NCBI RefSeq assembly: GCF_030652515.1
Contig: NZ_JAUSAR010000172.1
Coordinates: 1 to 61,483 of the forward strand
Origin: Aquabacterium sp.
GTDB taxonomy: Bacteria; Pseudomonadota; Gammaproteobacteria; Burkholderiales; Burkholderiaceae_C
Direction: 5' to 3'
DNA: 61,483 nucleotides
Every line of letters begins with the position of its first letter. Positions within the stretch are counted from its first letter, which is position 1. Shown here piece by piece: positions 46,210 to 57,203 of the stretch. The notes beneath the pieces are model-generated. The model worked only from the letters and a program-made list of their open reading frames with translations. It was not told the DNA's origin and did not search any database. The translations under genes were made by a program, and so were the position numbers.

Positions 46210-47064
46210 GTGGTGAAGAGCTATCTTCTTTTTCTTCGGTATGCATTGAAAAACTGGTTATCGAAAGAAAAATTGGTGGACGAGAGCTCAGCGTTTGATG
46301 TGTCCCTCACTTCACACGGAGATCGTGTCAACAGGGTTCATTTGGCGATCGAATCTGCGTGCAGCGGAATTAAGCCCAGAAGAGTCATTCTGTTCTTGTC
46401 TCGGGAAGATTGGCCGGGGCGATTGCCGAAATCGTTGACGCGTTTGTGTCATCGTGGATTGGAGGTGATAACCTGCGAAAACGATGGGCCTCACAAAAAG
46501 CTGCAACCTTATCTGCAGATGAATGCCTCTTTCGTTCGACCTTTGATCACCATTGACGACGATGTTTTTTACGAACATCTTGCTTTCAAGCATCTTTTTG
46601 ATGCCTGGTTGAGCGATAAGGCCGTTATTCATTGTTTGCGCGCTCGGTCTGTCTTAACGAATGGCGATGCATTGATGCCCTACATCGCATGGCCGCTTTG
46701 CAATAGCAGTGCCCCCTCCCATCTTAATTTCTCCACTGGGGTAGGTGGCGTACTTTACCCACCTGATTTTCTGCTTCTGCTCAAGCGAGTCGGACTCGGT
46801 TACCGGGCGACGTGTCCTGATGCGGATGATATTTGGGTTAACGCGTGTGCTGTGCGCTCCGGATTTCGTGTCAGGCAAGTTTTAAATGTTCCCTCACGCA
46901 GGCCAGATATACCTGGGTCCAGAGGTACTGCCTTGTTCAAAAAGAACATCCGTTTGGGCGGCAATGATGCGCAATTGGCAAGGGTCTATGACAAGTACAT
47001 TATTTCAATAATGACGGATGAGTTTTCAAGACGTTTTAATATTGAAGAGATGCTGTCAAATTAG
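46210..47064 (+). CDS. Glycosyltransferase-like protein in an AT-richer insert
   Basis: The 284-residue soluble protein resembles a glycosyltransferase. It has LTSHGDRVNRVHLAIESA near the start, a DDD metal motif in LITIDDDVFYEHL, FSTGVGGVLYPPDFL and a CPDADDIWVNACAV segment. These recall GT-A type polysaccharide enzymes. The start is GTG 46210 with only a weak ribosome site. Base composition and codon use are clearly AT-richer than in neighbouring genes, and it has no obvious metal role. It looks like a late passenger gene between the CusF-like gene and copK. Confidence 0.65.
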   Translation: MVKSYLLFLRYALKNWLSKEKLVDESSAFDVSLTSHGDRVNRVHLAIESACSGIKPRRVILFLSREDWPGRLPKSLTRLCHRGLEVITCENDGPHKKLQPYLQMNASFVRPLITIDDDVFYEHLAFKHLFDAWLSDKAVIHCLRARSVLTNGDALMPYIAWPLCNSSAPSHLNFSTGVGGVLYPPDFLLLLKRVGLGYRATCPDADDIWVNACAVRSGFRVRQVLNVPSRRPDIPGSRGTALFKKNIRLGGNDAQLARVYDKYIISIMTDEFSRRFNIEEMLSN

Positions 47065-47173
47065 TCATCGCGACGTCATGTCTTTGTAAGGTGATGGCGG
47101 TTAAATTGCATGTTGTGGTCTTGTATATTTTATTCGAAGGCCACATCTTTGCAAATTTCCAAGAGGAAACACC

Positions 47174-47464
47174 ATGAAAAATTCTACCTCGTTGATCACG
47201 CTTGTCGCCTTGATTGGATTTGTCGGATCTGTTTATGCTGGTGATGCGGCAAAAAATCAGGCCGCTGCTACGCATCAACTGAAAGATGGTGGCACGCTTT
47301 ACCTTTTCAAGGATGGAAAAATGGCGAAGGAAAGTAAGTATGGGAAAGCCGTTTACATGAAAAAAGGGGAAACGTTAGAAACCGTCGACGGGAAGAAGAT
47401 AGTTGCGAGCAGCAACGAGGTGGCAAGGCTTGGCAGCCTGATCAGCGAAGGACACCTGGATTGA
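47174..47464 (+). CDS. copK: CopK-family periplasmic copper-binding protein
   Basis: The 96-residue protein has a signal peptide (LITLVALIGFVGSVYA) and a mature domain matching CopK of Cupriavidus metallidurans: HQLKDGGTLYLFKDGKM, SKYGKAVYMKKGE, LETVDGKK and NEVARL. CopK buffers periplasmic copper. By my recollection of the CopK alignment, only one of the four Met ligands for Cu(I) (Met38) is kept; Met28, Met44 and Met54 are Lys, Leu and Ala. GAGGAAA precedes the ATG. It is convergent with cueR and in the AT-richer stretch. Confidence 0.82.
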   Translation: MKNSTSLITLVALIGFVGSVYAGDAAKNQAAATHQLKDGGTLYLFKDGKMAKESKYGKAVYMKKGETLETVDGKKIVASSNEVARLGSLISEGHLD

Positions 47465-47498
47465 TTGGATGATGCGTTGCTTGCCCACATCGTCCAGG

Positions 47499-47957
47499 TC
47501 AACTTTGCCGACCTGACCGCAGCCCGCTACGCGCGGGCTTCGTTTCGCTTTGGGCATGTGGGGTTGCCAGGATATCGAGGATCGGACAGTCCGGTCTGTC
47601 ATCACCATGGCAGCAATGAACGAGGTGTTCAAGGGTGGCCTTCATGGCAAGCAGTTCCTGGAGCTTCTGGTTTAACTCCTGCAGATGGGCCTGGGCCAGC
47701 GCCTTTACCTGGCGGCTTGGGCGTCGACGGTCTTGCCACAGTCCCAGCAGTTCGCGGATCTGATCCAAGGAGAACCCGAGGTCTCTGGCTTGCCGAATGA
47801 AGCGCAAGGTGCCGACCTCCTTGTCGGTGTACTGGCGGTAACCTGCATCGGTTCGCAAAGCGCCGGGGAAGAGCCCCACGCTTTCATAGTGCCGGATCAT
47901 CTTGGCCGACACGCCAGAGGCCTTGGCTGCTTCTCCGATGTTCATGTGTTCGCTCAT
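47499..47957 (-). CDS. cueR: CueR-type MerR-family Cu(I)/Ag(I) regulator
   Basis: The 152-residue regulator has the MerR winged helix ([21 protein letters not shown], split as [11 protein letters not shown] and [13 protein letters not shown]), YRQYTDKEV and a long dimer helix. The C-terminal metal loop is [14 protein letters not shown], giving the two CueR Cys ligands plus one extra Cys. It activates copA and copZ promoters with 19-bp spacers. ATG 47957 overlaps the copA stop by four bases and has AAGGAG seven bases upstream. It is therefore downstream of, and in one operon with, its target copA. Confidence 0.92.
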   Translation of the reverse strand: MSEHMNIGEAAKASGVSAKMIRHYESVGLFPGALRTDAGYRQYTDKEVGTLRFIRQARDLGFSLDQIRELLGLWQDRRRPSRQVKALAQAHLQELNQKLQELLAMKATLEHLVHCCHGDDRPDCPILDILATPHAQSETKPARSGLRSGRQS

Positions 47958-50413
47958 GCAGCGGCTCCTTGTGAATTGACGGTGGCAGGCTTGGTGTGCT
48001 GTGGCAACTCGTTTTCCATCGCACCCCGCCAACGGCGCAGCAAGAGCGCATTGGCGATGACGCTGAGGCTGCTGAGCGCCATGGCGGCACCCGCGATGAC
48101 GGGGTTGAGCATGCCCAGTGCCGCCAGTGGGATGCCCAGGACGTTATAGGCAAAGGCCCAGAACAGCCCCTGCTTGATCTTGGCATAGGTTCGCCGCGAC
48201 ACGTCCAGGGCGTCGGCCACCAGCCTGGGGTCGCCGCGCATCAGCGTGACGCCTGCGGTCTCGGTTGCCACGTCAGCACCTCCGGCCATCGCAAAACCGC
48301 AAGACGCCGCAGCCAGGGCAGGGCCATCGTTCAGGCCATCGCCCACGAAGGCCACGACCTCACCGCTGGCGCGCAAGGCTTGCACGATGGCCGCTTTGTC
48401 GCCGGGCAACACCTCGGCTCGCACATCGAGAATACCCAGGGCCTTCGCGACCGCATCAGCGCTGCCCTGGTTGTCGCCGGTCAGCATCAGGGTTTTGATG
48501 CCCAGTTGATGCAGGTTCCTCACCGCGTCTGCTGCGGTGGGCTTGACGGTGTCTCCGAAGGCCATCAGTCCCAATAGTTGAAAGCCGCAGGCGTTTTGCT
48601 GCAAAAGCCATGACAAGGTCCGTCCTTGCCGCTCCAACACATCGGCTTGCGTGCCGAGTGCACCGGCATCCACCCCGAGTTCGTTCAGGAGTCTGGTATT
48701 GCCCAGCATCAGCTTGGCGCCCTTCACCATGCCCTCGACGCCGCGACCCGCCAGTGCCTTGGCGTCTTGTACTGGCGGGATCGTGAGGCGCGCATCGCGG
48801 GCGTGGGCCGTGACTGCCAGCGCCAGCGGATGGCTGCTTGCTTGTTGCAACGCTGCGGCCAGAGCGACCACTTCGTCAATGCCTGACCCTTCGGCCGGGA
48901 CAACGGCTACCAGCGTCGGCTTGCCTTCTGTCAGTGTGCCTGTCTTGTCGAACGCCACGACGGTCACCGAGTGTGCGATCTCAAGCGCCTGAGCATCCTT
49001 GATGAGGATGCCTCGGCGTGCGGCGGCGCCTGTTCCGACCATGATCGCCGTGGGTGTGGCCAGGCCCAATGCACATGGGCAGGCGATCACCAGCACAGCC
49101 ACAGCGTTGATCAGGGCATGCTCCCAGTCTCCGTTGATGCCAAGCCAAGCCAGGAAGGTGAGCAACGCGATCCCCAACACCACCGGAACGAACACGGCGC
49201 TGACACGGTCCACGATGCGCTGAATAGGCGCCTTGCCCGCCTGGGCCGACTCGACCAGTCGGATGATGCGTGCCAGGGTTGTTTCGGCACCGACGGCCTG
49301 CGTCCTGACAATCAGCATGCCCTCGGCGTTGATGGCCCCGCCGGTCACCTGATCACCCACTTGTTTGGACACAGGCAGGCTTTCGCCGGTGATGAGCGAT
49401 TCATCCACGTGGCTGCGCCCCTCCATGATGTCGCCATCGACGGGCACGCGGTCACCCGGGCGTATGCACACCAGGTCACCGACCCGCACGTCGGCCACGG
49501 GCGTTTCGACGTCAACGCCATCGCGTCGTACCAGTGCCGTGCTCGGCCGCAAGGCGTTCAGAGAGCGAATCGCATCCGTGGTCTGCCGCTTTGCGCGATC
49601 CTCCAGCCACTTGCCCAGGAGAACGAGCGTGATCACGGCAGCCGAGGCTTCGAAATAGAGGTGCGGCATGCCGTGCTGTGAATGCCGCATCAGAAGGTAG
49701 ACGGACAGGCCGAAGGCTGCGGAGGTGCCAAGCGCAACCAGCAGGTCCATGTTGCCGGCCTTGGCCTTGACGGCCCGCCATCCTGCCCGGTAGAAGCGCC
49801 AGCCCAGCCAGAATTGCACCGGCGTGGCCAGTGCGAGTTGCAGCCAGCCATTGAGCATCCAGTCGATCCCCACCAACTGCAGCACCATGGGCAATACCAG
49901 AGGCAAGGTTAAAACAGAAGCGATCGCTACGGGCCCCCATGTCGGCAGGGTGTTGGGCTTTGCGGGCTCGGCTTCCCGCTTCAATTGAGTCACATAGCCT
50001 GCCTTGGTGACGGCTGCCACGAGAGATGCGGGTGGGATCGTGGAGAGTGCACGCACGGCGGCCTGTTCGGTTGCCAGGTTGACGGAGGCCAACAAGACGC
50101 CGGGAACCTTGAGCAAGGCTTTTTCCACCCGGGTGACGCAAGAGGCGCAGGTCATGCCCTCGACATGGAGGGCCACATCGGTGGTCTTCAGGTCGTAGCC
50201 GGCCTCGCGGACGGCTGCGCTGAGTACCTCAAGGTTCACAGATGGGTCCGCTTGGACCGAGGCCACTTCGGTGGCCAAATTGACGTTGGCGCTTTGCACA
50301 CCAGCCGTTGCCTTGAGCGATTTTTCTACCCTGGACACACAAGAAGCGCAAGTCATCCCCGAGATGGGGATGTCGATTCGGAATGTGGCCAGCGGCTTTT
50401 GCGGGGAGATCAT
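47954..50413 (-). CDS. copA: CopA Cu(I)-exporting P1B-ATPase with two HMA domains
   Basis: The 819-residue ATPase has two heavy-metal domains (GMTCASC at 19-25 and 86-92), the CPC motif (445-447), DKTGT (D489), a GDGLNDGP loop (instead of the usual GDGINDAP) and membrane Cu(I) ligands in YNVLGIP and MALSSLSV. It moves Cu(I), probably also Ag(I), from cytoplasm to periplasm. It is coupled with cueR (4-bp overlap) and diverges from copZ. A CueR-type promoter lies upstream; the ribosome site is weak. It is a different subtype from the ATPase at 35853. Confidence 0.95.
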   Translation of the reverse strand: MISPQKPLATFRIDIPISGMTCASCVSRVEKSLKATAGVQSANVNLATEVASVQADPSVNLEVLSAAVREAGYDLKTTDVALHVEGMTCASCVTRVEKALLKVPGVLLASVNLATEQAAVRALSTIPPASLVAAVTKAGYVTQLKREAEPAKPNTLPTWGPVAIASVLTLPLVLPMVLQLVGIDWMLNGWLQLALATPVQFWLGWRFYRAGWRAVKAKAGNMDLLVALGTSAAFGLSVYLLMRHSQHGMPHLYFEASAAVITLVLLGKWLEDRAKRQTTDAIRSLNALRPSTALVRRDGVDVETPVADVRVGDLVCIRPGDRVPVDGDIMEGRSHVDESLITGESLPVSKQVGDQVTGGAINAEGMLIVRTQAVGAETTLARIIRLVESAQAGKAPIQRIVDRVSAVFVPVVLGIALLTFLAWLGINGDWEHALINAVAVLVIACPCALGLATPTAIMVGTGAAARRGILIKDAQALEIAHSVTVVAFDKTGTLTEGKPTLVAVVPAEGSGIDEVVALAAALQQASSHPLALAVTAHARDARLTIPPVQDAKALAGRGVEGMVKGAKLMLGNTRLLNELGVDAGALGTQADVLERQGRTLSWLLQQNACGFQLLGLMAFGDTVKPTAADAVRNLHQLGIKTLMLTGDNQGSADAVAKALGILDVRAEVLPGDKAAIVQALRASGEVVAFVGDGLNDGPALAAASCGFAMAGGADVATETAGVTLMRGDPRLVADALDVSRRTYAKIKQGLFWAFAYNVLGIPLAALGMLNPVIAGAAMALSSLSVIANALLLRRWRGAMENELPQHTKPATVNSQGAAA

Positions 50414-50448
50414 GGTGTGCCCGTATAGGTGGTTGATATTTGTCGTGG

Positions 50449-50479
50449 ATCCTCAAGCTTCCCATCGTGGGAATGTAAA
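50449..50479 (-). promoter_or_regulatory. CueR-type promoter of copA
   Basis: Minus strand TTTACA (50474-50479), a 19-bp spacer with the dyad TTCCCACGATGGGAA and GAGGAT (50449-50454). Spacer length and dyad fit CueR control. The spacer ends in GGGAAGCTT, as in the copZ promoter. Confidence 0.8.
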
Positions 50480-50529
50480 GTCATGTGGCAATTACTTGCT
50501 TTGATGGCATGGCTATTGAAAACAGGCGC

Positions 50530-50560
50530 TTGACCTTCCTGCTGTGGGAAGCTTGAAAGT
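50530..50560 (+). promoter_or_regulatory. CueR-type promoter of copZ
   Basis: TTGACC (50530-50535), 19-bp spacer TTCCTGCTGTGGGAAGCTT and GAAAGT (50555-50560). It is the plus-strand partner of the copA promoter 50 bp away. Confidence 0.8.
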
Positions 50561-50590
50561 GAACCCACCAAAAACCATTCGGAGTTTCTG

Positions 50591-50845
50591 ATGATCACTT
50601 TTGAAGTCAAGGACATGACTTGCGGCCATTGCGTCAGCACCATCACCAAGGCGGTGCGGGCCATCGATAAAGAGGCCACTGTACGGATCGAGTTGCAGTC
50701 GCACCAAGTCCAGATCGAACCCACCGAGGCGGATGCAGATGAACTTCGCGACGCAATCCAGGAGGCTGGCTACACCCCTGTGGTGATGACAAATGGGCCG
50801 CTCAAACCCGAGAAGGCCAGTCGAGGTGGCTGTTGTTGTGGGTGA
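50591..50845 (+). CDS. copZ: CopZ-like copper chaperone with Cys-rich tail
   Basis: The 84-residue HMA-domain protein has its copper site in DMTCGHCVSTIT (C-x2-C with a His between) and the usual beta-alpha-beta pattern to VEAD/AIQEAGYTP-like segments. It carries an unusual C-terminal GGCCCG tail with three adjacent Cys. It likely delivers Cu(I) to CopA or buffers it in the cytoplasm. CGGAG lies before the ATG. It diverges from copA under a paired CueR-type promoter and converges with cusA. Confidence 0.88.
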   Translation: MITFEVKDMTCGHCVSTITKAVRAIDKEATVRIELQSHQVQIEPTEADADELRDAIQEAGYTPVVMTNGPLKPEKASRGGCCCG

Positions 50846-50859
50846 TGGCGTGACAGCCT

Positions 50860-53800
50860 TCAGGCATGTTTCATGTGAGGCGCTTGCGTGGCGCGCCTTG
50901 CCTTCTTGCTGCGGCGAATCAGCAGGTACGCAGCCGGAATCACGAACATCGACAGCAGTGGCGCCGTGATCATGCCCCCGACCATGGGTGCAGCAATGCG
51001 TTGCATGACCTCGGAGCCCGTGCCTGCCCCCCACATGATCGGCAGCAAGCCCGCCAGGATCACGGCCACCGTCATGGCCTTGGGTCGCACGCGAAGCACG
51101 GCGCCGTCGCGGATGGCATCGAGCAGGTCATCCACACTGACCTGGCCCTTGTCGATGCGCTCGCCCCAAGCCTGCTTGAGGTAGAGCAGCATGATCACGC
51201 CAAACTCGGCCGATACCCCGGCTAACGCGATGAAGCCCACAGCGCCTGCCACTGACAGGTTGTAGCCCAGCAGGTAGAGCAACCAGATGCCGCCCACCAG
51301 GGCAAAGGGCAGCGTGGCCATGATCAGCAAGGCCTCGTCAAACGCGCCGAAGGTCAGGTACAGCAACACGAAGATGATCAGCAGCGTGAAGGGCACCACC
51401 ACCTTGAGCTTGGCCGTGGCCCGCTCCAGGAACTCGAACTGGCCTGACCAGGACACTGAGTAGCCCGGTGGCAGCTTGACCTTGGCCGCGACAGCCTTTT
51501 GCATGTCCTGCACGGCGGAGCGCAGGTCACGCCCCCGGATGTCCACATACACCCAGCCCGACAGCCGTGCGTTCTCGCTGCGCAGCATGGGTGGGCCATC
51601 GGTCACGCGGATGTCGGCCACGTCGGATAAGACCAGGCGCTGTCCACGCTCGTTGACGATGGGCAAGGTGCGCAGTTTTTCCAGCGAATCACGTGTCTCG
51701 CGTGGATAGCGCAGGTTGATCGGGAAGCGCTGCAAGCCTTCCACCGTCTCGCCGATGTTCTCGCCGCCCACTGCCGAGCTGATGAGCGACTGCACATCGG
51801 CGATGTTCATGCCAAAGCGCGCTGCGGCATCGCGGCGGATGTTGACATCGACATAGCGCCCCCCTGTCAGGCGCTCAGCCAAGGCGCTGCTGACACCGGG
51901 CACATCTTTGAGCGCCCGCTCGATCTCACCCGTGAGTCGGTCGATGGTGGCCAGGTCGGTGCCCGCCACCTTGACGCCCACGGGGCTCTTGATGCCGGTG
52001 GCCAGCATGTCGATGCGGTTGCGGATGGGGGGCACCCAGATGTTGGCCAGGCCGGGTACTTTGACAATGCGGTCCAGCTCTTCAACCAGCCTGTCTTGCG
52101 TCATGCCAGGGCGCCATTGGTCTTTGGGTTTGAACTGGATGGTGGTCTCGAACATCTCCATGGGTGCCGGGTCGGTCGCGGTTTCGGCGCGGCCTGCCTT
52201 GCCATAGACACTGGCCACCTCGGGCACGGTTTTGATCAAACGGTCGGTCTGCTGAAGCAGCTCGGCGGCTTTGCCTGCGGACAAGCCCGGCAGGGCCGTG
52301 GGCATGTAGAGCAAGTCGCCCTCGTCCAGTTTGGGCATGAACTCGCCGCCAATGTGCTGCAACGGCCACAAGCTGAGCAACAGCAACACGGTGGCCACCG
52401 CCAGTGTGCGCTTGGGGCCTTGCAAGACCGCATTGAGCAACGGACGGTAAATGGCAATCAGGAATCGGTTGAGCGGGTTGTTCTGCTCGCTGGGGATGCG
52501 GCCACGGATCAGGTAGCCCATCAGCACGGGAATCAGCGTGACTGACAAGCCCGCTGCCGCCGCCATGGCGTAGGTTTTGGTGAAGGCCAGCGGCGAGAAC
52601 AGCCGCCCCTCTTGCGCCTCCAGCGTGAACACCGGCACAAAGGACAGCGTGATGATCAACAGCGAGAAAAACAGCGCGGGCCCAACCTCGGCCGCCGAGT
52701 CGCCGATGACCTTCCAGCGCTCGGCACCTTCCAGCGTTTGATCGGGGTGGGCCTGCTCCCAATGTTCCAGGTGCTTGTGTGCGTTCTCGATCATCACCAC
52801 GGCTGCATCCACCATGGCGCCAATGGCAATGGCGATGCCACCCAGCGACATGATGTTGGCGTTCACTCCTTGGTAGTGCATGACGATGAAAGCCGCCAGG
52901 ATGCCCAGGGGCAGCGAGATGATGGCCACCAGGGCCGAGCGCAGGTGAAACAAAAAGACAAAGCACACCACGGCCACCACGGCAAACTCTTCGAGCAGCT
53001 TGTGCGAGAGGTTCTCCACCGCGCGCTCGATGAGGGTGGATCGGTCGTACACAGGCACGATCTCCACCCCTTTGGGCAAGCTGGCTTGCAGGGTCTTGAG
53101 CTTGGCCTTCACGGCTGCAATCGTCTCCAATGCGTTCTTGCCTGAGCGCATCACGATCACGCCGCCAGCGGCCTCCCCCTCGCCGTCCAACTCGCCAATG
53201 CCCCGGCGCATCTCCGGTCCCATCTGGATGCGGGCCACATCCCCCAGGCGCACTGAAACACCTGCGTCGGTGGTCATCAGCGGCACTTGTCGGAAATCGT
53301 CCAGCGATTGCAGGTAGCCCGAAGCACGCACCATGTACTCGGCCTCGCCCAGTTCCAGCACCGAGCCGCCCGCTTCCTGGTTAGCCTTCTGGATGGCCTC
53401 GACCACCTGGGTGTGCGCGATGCCGTAGGTGGCCAGTTTGTCGGGGTCCAGCACCACTTGGTACTGGCGCACCATGCCGCCCACCGAGGCCACTTCCGCC
53501 ACATTGGGCACGGTCTTGAGTTCGTACTTCAAGAACCAGTCCTGCAAGGCACGCAACTGGCCCGCATCCTGGGTGCCCCCACGGTCTACCAGGGCGTATT
53601 GGTAGATCCAGCCCACACCCGTGGCGTCGGGCCCCAGCGAAGCCTTGGCGCTGGCAGGCAAGCGCGACTGAACCTGGTTCAGGTACTCCAGCACACGCGA
53701 GCGGGCCCAGTACAGATCGGTGCCGTCCTCGAACAGCACGTAGACATAAGAGTCGCCGAAGAAGGAGTACCCCCGCACCGTCTTGGCGCCAGGCACCGAC

Positions 53801-54021
53801 AGCATGGTCGTGGTCAGCGGGTAGGTGACTTGGTTCTCGACGATGCGCGGTGCCTGGCCTGGGTAGGTCGTGCGGATGATGACTTGCACATCAGACAGGT
53901 CGGGCAAGGCGTCCAGCGGCGTTCTCGCGACCGAATACACCCCCCATGCACTGAGCATCAAGGTGGCCAGCAGCACCAGGAAGCGGTTGGTGATGGACCA
54001 ACGGATCAGGCGGGCGATCAT
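50860..54021 (-). CDS. cusA: CusA Cu(I)/Ag(I) RND exporter
   Basis: This 1053-residue pump has the HME4 helix IV motif [16 protein letters not shown] that marks monovalent Cu/Ag pumps. The N-terminal [17 protein letters not shown] and the porter-domain Met-bearing segments (for example [16 protein letters not shown]) agree. It forms the inner-membrane trimer of the CusCBA complex and exports periplasmic Cu(I)/Ag(I). Its start overlaps the cusB stop by four bases. It ends 15 bp from the convergent copZ gene, with no clear terminator. Confidence 0.95.
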   Translation of the reverse strand: MIARLIRWSITNRFLVLLATLMLSAWGVYSVARTPLDALPDLSDVQVIIRTTYPGQAPRIVENQVTYPLTTTMLSVPGAKTVRGYSFFGDSYVYVLFEDGTDLYWARSRVLEYLNQVQSRLPASAKASLGPDATGVGWIYQYALVDRGGTQDAGQLRALQDWFLKYELKTVPNVAEVASVGGMVRQYQVVLDPDKLATYGIAHTQVVEAIQKANQEAGGSVLELGEAEYMVRASGYLQSLDDFRQVPLMTTDAGVSVRLGDVARIQMGPEMRRGIGELDGEGEAAGGVIVMRSGKNALETIAAVKAKLKTLQASLPKGVEIVPVYDRSTLIERAVENLSHKLLEEFAVVAVVCFVFLFHLRSALVAIISLPLGILAAFIVMHYQGVNANIMSLGGIAIAIGAMVDAAVVMIENAHKHLEHWEQAHPDQTLEGAERWKVIGDSAAEVGPALFFSLLIITLSFVPVFTLEAQEGRLFSPLAFTKTYAMAAAAGLSVTLIPVLMGYLIRGRIPSEQNNPLNRFLIAIYRPLLNAVLQGPKRTLAVATVLLLLSLWPLQHIGGEFMPKLDEGDLLYMPTALPGLSAGKAAELLQQTDRLIKTVPEVASVYGKAGRAETATDPAPMEMFETTIQFKPKDQWRPGMTQDRLVEELDRIVKVPGLANIWVPPIRNRIDMLATGIKSPVGVKVAGTDLATIDRLTGEIERALKDVPGVSSALAERLTGGRYVDVNIRRDAAARFGMNIADVQSLISSAVGGENIGETVEGLQRFPINLRYPRETRDSLEKLRTLPIVNERGQRLVLSDVADIRVTDGPPMLRSENARLSGWVYVDIRGRDLRSAVQDMQKAVAAKVKLPPGYSVSWSGQFEFLERATAKLKVVVPFTLLIIFVLLYLTFGAFDEALLIMATLPFALVGGIWLLYLLGYNLSVAGAVGFIALAGVSAEFGVIMLLYLKQAWGERIDKGQVSVDDLLDAIRDGAVLRVRPKAMTVAVILAGLLPIMWGAGTGSEVMQRIAAPMVGGMITAPLLSMFVIPAAYLLIRRSKKARRATQAPHMKHA

Positions 54022-55688
54022 GGCTTGCTCCCTTGCTTGGCTGTCCCATGGGCTTGATGGGGCGCCTCGGACGCAGGCTGGGGCTCAGGTGCCAGGTGCG
54101 ACAGTCGGGTCAACTGCGGCATGCCATCGGCATCCATGTAGAACTCAAAGCTCACCGGGTCCCCCACTTCCAGATGGCGGGGCAGTCCGCCCTTGAGCGG
54201 CACCTTGAAATCCATCGTCATGGCGCCCCACTTGAGTGAGGCAATCGGCCCGTGCGACAAGGTGATGGCCTCGCCTGTCAGGGCTTCTACCTTGGCCTGA
54301 CCTTCGTGTCTGGGTGCAGCCTTGTCCACCGTCGTCGCAGGCGTGCCATTCAAGCGGGCTTCGACACCCTTGAGGCTGGCTTCCGAATCGATCAGGAACT
54401 GCGAAGACACCACCACACGCTGGCCCACATCCAGGCCGCGCTTGACCTCGGTTTGCCCATCGCTCTCGATGCCCGTCTCGATCTCGACCGGGCGGAACCG
54501 CCCTTTGTCTTCTGCCAGCATCACCACGGTGCGTTTGCCCGTCTGGATGACGGCCTCGGTGGGGATCAACAAGGCCTTCTCGGCACGCATGTCCATGAAC
54601 TGCATGGCCACGCTCATGCCTGGCACCAGGCGCATGCCGGGGTTGTTCAACTGCACGCGGGCCTTGAGGGTGCGGGTGCCAGGGCTGACCTCCGGCACCA
54701 GGGCCTGAACCGTGCCTTCAAAGGTGGTGCCAGGCACAGCCGGGCTGCGGGCCTGCACCTTGGTGCCTGGGCGCAGTTGCGCGACTTGACTCTCCGGCAC
54801 TTCGGCGTTGGCCCAAACCGTGGACACGCCGTTGATGCGCAACAAAGTGGCTCCAGGCATCACGGACATGCCTTCACGCACCATCAACTCGCTGAGCACG
54901 CCGCCGATGGGCGCCACCAGGGTGATGCGCGGCTGGGTCTTGCCGGTTTGCTCGACGCGCTTGATCTGATCCTCGCTCATGCCCACCTGACGCATGCGCT
55001 GGCGAGCGCCATCCACCAAGCTGCCCAGGTCGGCACCCCGCATGCGGCGAACAGACAAGAACTCTTCTTGCGCGGCCACCCAATCAGGCACATAGAGATC
55101 GGCCAGGGGCTGACCTTGTTTGACCGCATCCAGCGTGGCGCGCACATGCAGCCGCTCCACAAACCCGGCGGCCCGTGCTTGCATGACAACCTGGTCGCGT
55201 TCGTTGTAAGCGATGCTGCCCACGGCAGAGACCTGGGGCGACAGCACCCCTTCTGTGACCTCTGCGGTGCGCACACCCAGGTTCTGCTGGATGCGTGGGC
55301 TCACAGTGACCTTGCCCTGGTCGCCATCGCTGTCTGCGTAGACGGGCACCAGCATCATGTCCATGAAAGGCGACTTCGCGGGCTTGTCAAACTTGTTGCC
55401 CGGCACCATGGGGTCGTGGTAGTACAAGACCTTCTTGCCGGTGACCGGGTCCATGTCGCCAGCCTTGAGGCCATCGGCGATGTGTCGCCGGGTGGCGTCT
55501 TCACCCTCGGCCACGCTTTGCGGCAGGGCTTGGGTGGCGTTTGCTTCTGTGGCAGGCTGAGCGGGGCGCAGTTCAGCATCGGCATTCATGCCCATGCCTC
55601 TTTGCATGCCCAATGCGTACAGGCCATATGCAGCGGCACTCAGTGCTGTGGCGGCAATCATGGCGATCACCAGATTTTTGAGTTTCAT
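54018..55688 (-). CDS. cusB: CusB membrane-fusion protein with fused CusF domain
   Basis: The 556-residue adaptor has an N-terminal anchor ([19 protein letters not shown]). A heavy-metal-binding domain follows ([30 protein letters not shown]), then the MFP core ([35 protein letters not shown]). The C-terminal about 100 residues are a CusF domain ([25 protein letters not shown]) with the Cu(I)-stacking Trp and Met pair. The fusion delivers Cu(I)/Ag(I) chaperone and adaptor as one protein. ATG 55688 with GGAG six bases upstream is preferred over GTG 55712, which overlaps cusC. Confidence 0.93.
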   Translation of the reverse strand: MKLKNLVIAMIAATALSAAAYGLYALGMQRGMGMNADAELRPAQPATEANATQALPQSVAEGEDATRRHIADGLKAGDMDPVTGKKVLYYHDPMVPGNKFDKPAKSPFMDMMLVPVYADSDGDQGKVTVSPRIQQNLGVRTAEVTEGVLSPQVSAVGSIAYNERDQVVMQARAAGFVERLHVRATLDAVKQGQPLADLYVPDWVAAQEEFLSVRRMRGADLGSLVDGARQRMRQVGMSEDQIKRVEQTGKTQPRITLVAPIGGVLSELMVREGMSVMPGATLLRINGVSTVWANAEVPESQVAQLRPGTKVQARSPAVPGTTFEGTVQALVPEVSPGTRTLKARVQLNNPGMRLVPGMSVAMQFMDMRAEKALLIPTEAVIQTGKRTVVMLAEDKGRFRPVEIETGIESDGQTEVKRGLDVGQRVVVSSQFLIDSEASLKGVEARLNGTPATTVDKAAPRHEGQAKVEALTGEAITLSHGPIASLKWGAMTMDFKVPLKGGLPRHLEVGDPVSFEFYMDADGMPQLTRLSHLAPEPQPASEAPHQAHGTAKQGSKP

Positions 55689-55701
55689 GTGAGGCTCCGT
55701 G

Positions 55702-57066
55702 TCAGTGGTCAAGAACGGGTATGGCCGCGTCGTGTTCCACCGGGATCAGGTAGTTGAGCTGCGCCCAGATGCGAGCGGTGTCCATGTCGAGTCGCAGCCG
55801 GTCCATTTGGGTGTCCAAGGCCATGCGGCGAGCCTCCAGCACGGAGGCCAGCGTGCCGCTGCCGCCTCGGTAGGCGGTCAAGGCGGCCTGTGTTCGCTCG
55901 GCAGCCAGCGGGATCAAGGCGCTGTCGTAGCGGCGCAGGCGATCCCGGCTGCTCTGCCAGGTTTGGAGCATCACCGTGACCTGGGCAAGGTGCTCCCGTG
56001 TGGCCTCTTCGCGCTGGGCGCGCATTTGCTCCACGGTGGCCAACCTGGCAGCCAGGTCCCGGTCCTGACGGCTCTTTTGATCCCATTGCAAGGGAACGGA
56101 GACATTGACAGAGGCCATCTTGGAATAGCCGGGCCCACGTTGACTGAGCATCAGCTCCACACCCCAGTCGGCTTGCTTGTTGGCTCGGGCCAGGTCCGCA
56201 TCGGCCTGAGCCATCTCTTCCTGCCTGACCATGAAGGTGATGTCGGGGTGCGAGGTCAGCGTGCTTTCCAGATCGCTCAGGTGCAAGGGAACATGGCTGG
56301 TGTCGGGTGCATCACCCAGGGGCGTGTCGGCTGCACGACCTGTCCACCGGCGCAGCGCGGTCTGCACGGTGCTCACTTCACGCGTGGCCAGATCGATGCG
56401 GTCATCCACTTGGGCGAGTGCTGAGCGTGCGGCGAGCACATCGGTTTGCGATCCTCGGCCACCTCGGTAGGCGACCTCAGTCGCCTCAACTTGCAGGCGG
56501 ATTTCATCGCGCTGTGCCTTGACCAGGGCCAGCATGCGTTCCTGGTAGTAGAGATCCAGCCAGGCGATGGCCGTGTCTCGTTGCAGTTGAGCCAGCGCTT
56601 GTGCGCGGCTGGCTTCGCTGGCCTGGGCTTCCCGCTCAAAGCGCATGGACCGTGCAAGACGTTTGTCTTCACGGGTGAACTCCTGCATGAGACCCACTGA
56701 GCGCATGGTCATGAAATCGCGGGTGACGCTGAAGCGATCAGGCCCGTTAATGGGCAGGTTGTTGATGCCCAGTTTGAGGACGGGATCAGGTTGCTGAGCG
56801 GCCGAAACTGCCATGTCGCGGGCAGCCGCCGTGGCGTGGTTCTGGGCCACCAGTTGCTGTGAGCGTGCCTGGGACAGCCCGAGCGCATGTTCAAACGTCA
56901 GGACGTCCCCGGCATGGGCGTGGAAGGATGCGAGGCTGAGGGCCACCAGAACGACGACACCTTGGAAGCGCGTGCGAATGCGCGTGAGCATGCGCATGCA
57001 AATGGGATGGCCGAGATCGACCAGTTGCATGCCCCTGCGCGGCAGGAGCGAAGAATGGGTAAACAT
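55702..57066 (-). CDS. cusC: CusC-type TolC-family outer-membrane factor
   Basis: The 454-residue protein has a signal peptide (GVVVLVALSLASFHAHA) and OEP helices (LTFEHALGLSQARSQQLVAQ; FTREDKRLARSMRFEREAQ). Its genomic place before cusB and cusA makes it the outer-membrane channel of this system. ATG 57066 is chosen because GGAGG lies four to five bases upstream; the upstream ATG 57123 lacks this. A strong hairpin lies 90 bp before it. Confidence 0.88.
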   Translation of the reverse strand: MFTHSSLLPRRGMQLVDLGHPICMRMLTRIRTRFQGVVVLVALSLASFHAHAGDVLTFEHALGLSQARSQQLVAQNHATAAARDMAVSAAQQPDPVLKLGINNLPINGPDRFSVTRDFMTMRSVGLMQEFTREDKRLARSMRFEREAQASEASRAQALAQLQRDTAIAWLDLYYQERMLALVKAQRDEIRLQVEATEVAYRGGRGSQTDVLAARSALAQVDDRIDLATREVSTVQTALRRWTGRAADTPLGDAPDTSHVPLHLSDLESTLTSHPDITFMVRQEEMAQADADLARANKQADWGVELMLSQRGPGYSKMASVNVSVPLQWDQKSRQDRDLAARLATVEQMRAQREEATREHLAQVTVMLQTWQSSRDRLRRYDSALIPLAAERTQAALTAYRGGSGTLASVLEARRMALDTQMDRLRLDMDTARIWAQLNYLIPVEHDAAIPVLDH

Positions 57067-57155
57067 GACACCTCCGAATGAAGCCAATGGCGTGGGCGTG
57101 TGCAGGACTTGGCAGAACGCCACGCGCCTGCATTGGCCAGCAACCTGCGCGACCA

Positions 57156-57188
57156 GGCGCTGAAGCGGCCGTCAGGCCTTTCAGCGCC
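57156..57188 (-). repeat. Hairpin between the small Cys-rich protein gene and cusC
   Basis: GGCGCTGAA (57156-57164) pairs with TTCAGCGCC (57180-57188), with an inner GGCC/GGCC stem. There is no T-run on the minus strand, so an attenuator, processing site or operator is as likely as a terminator. Confidence 0.5.
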
Positions 57189-57203
57189 GCGTCACTCGGC
57201 GTG

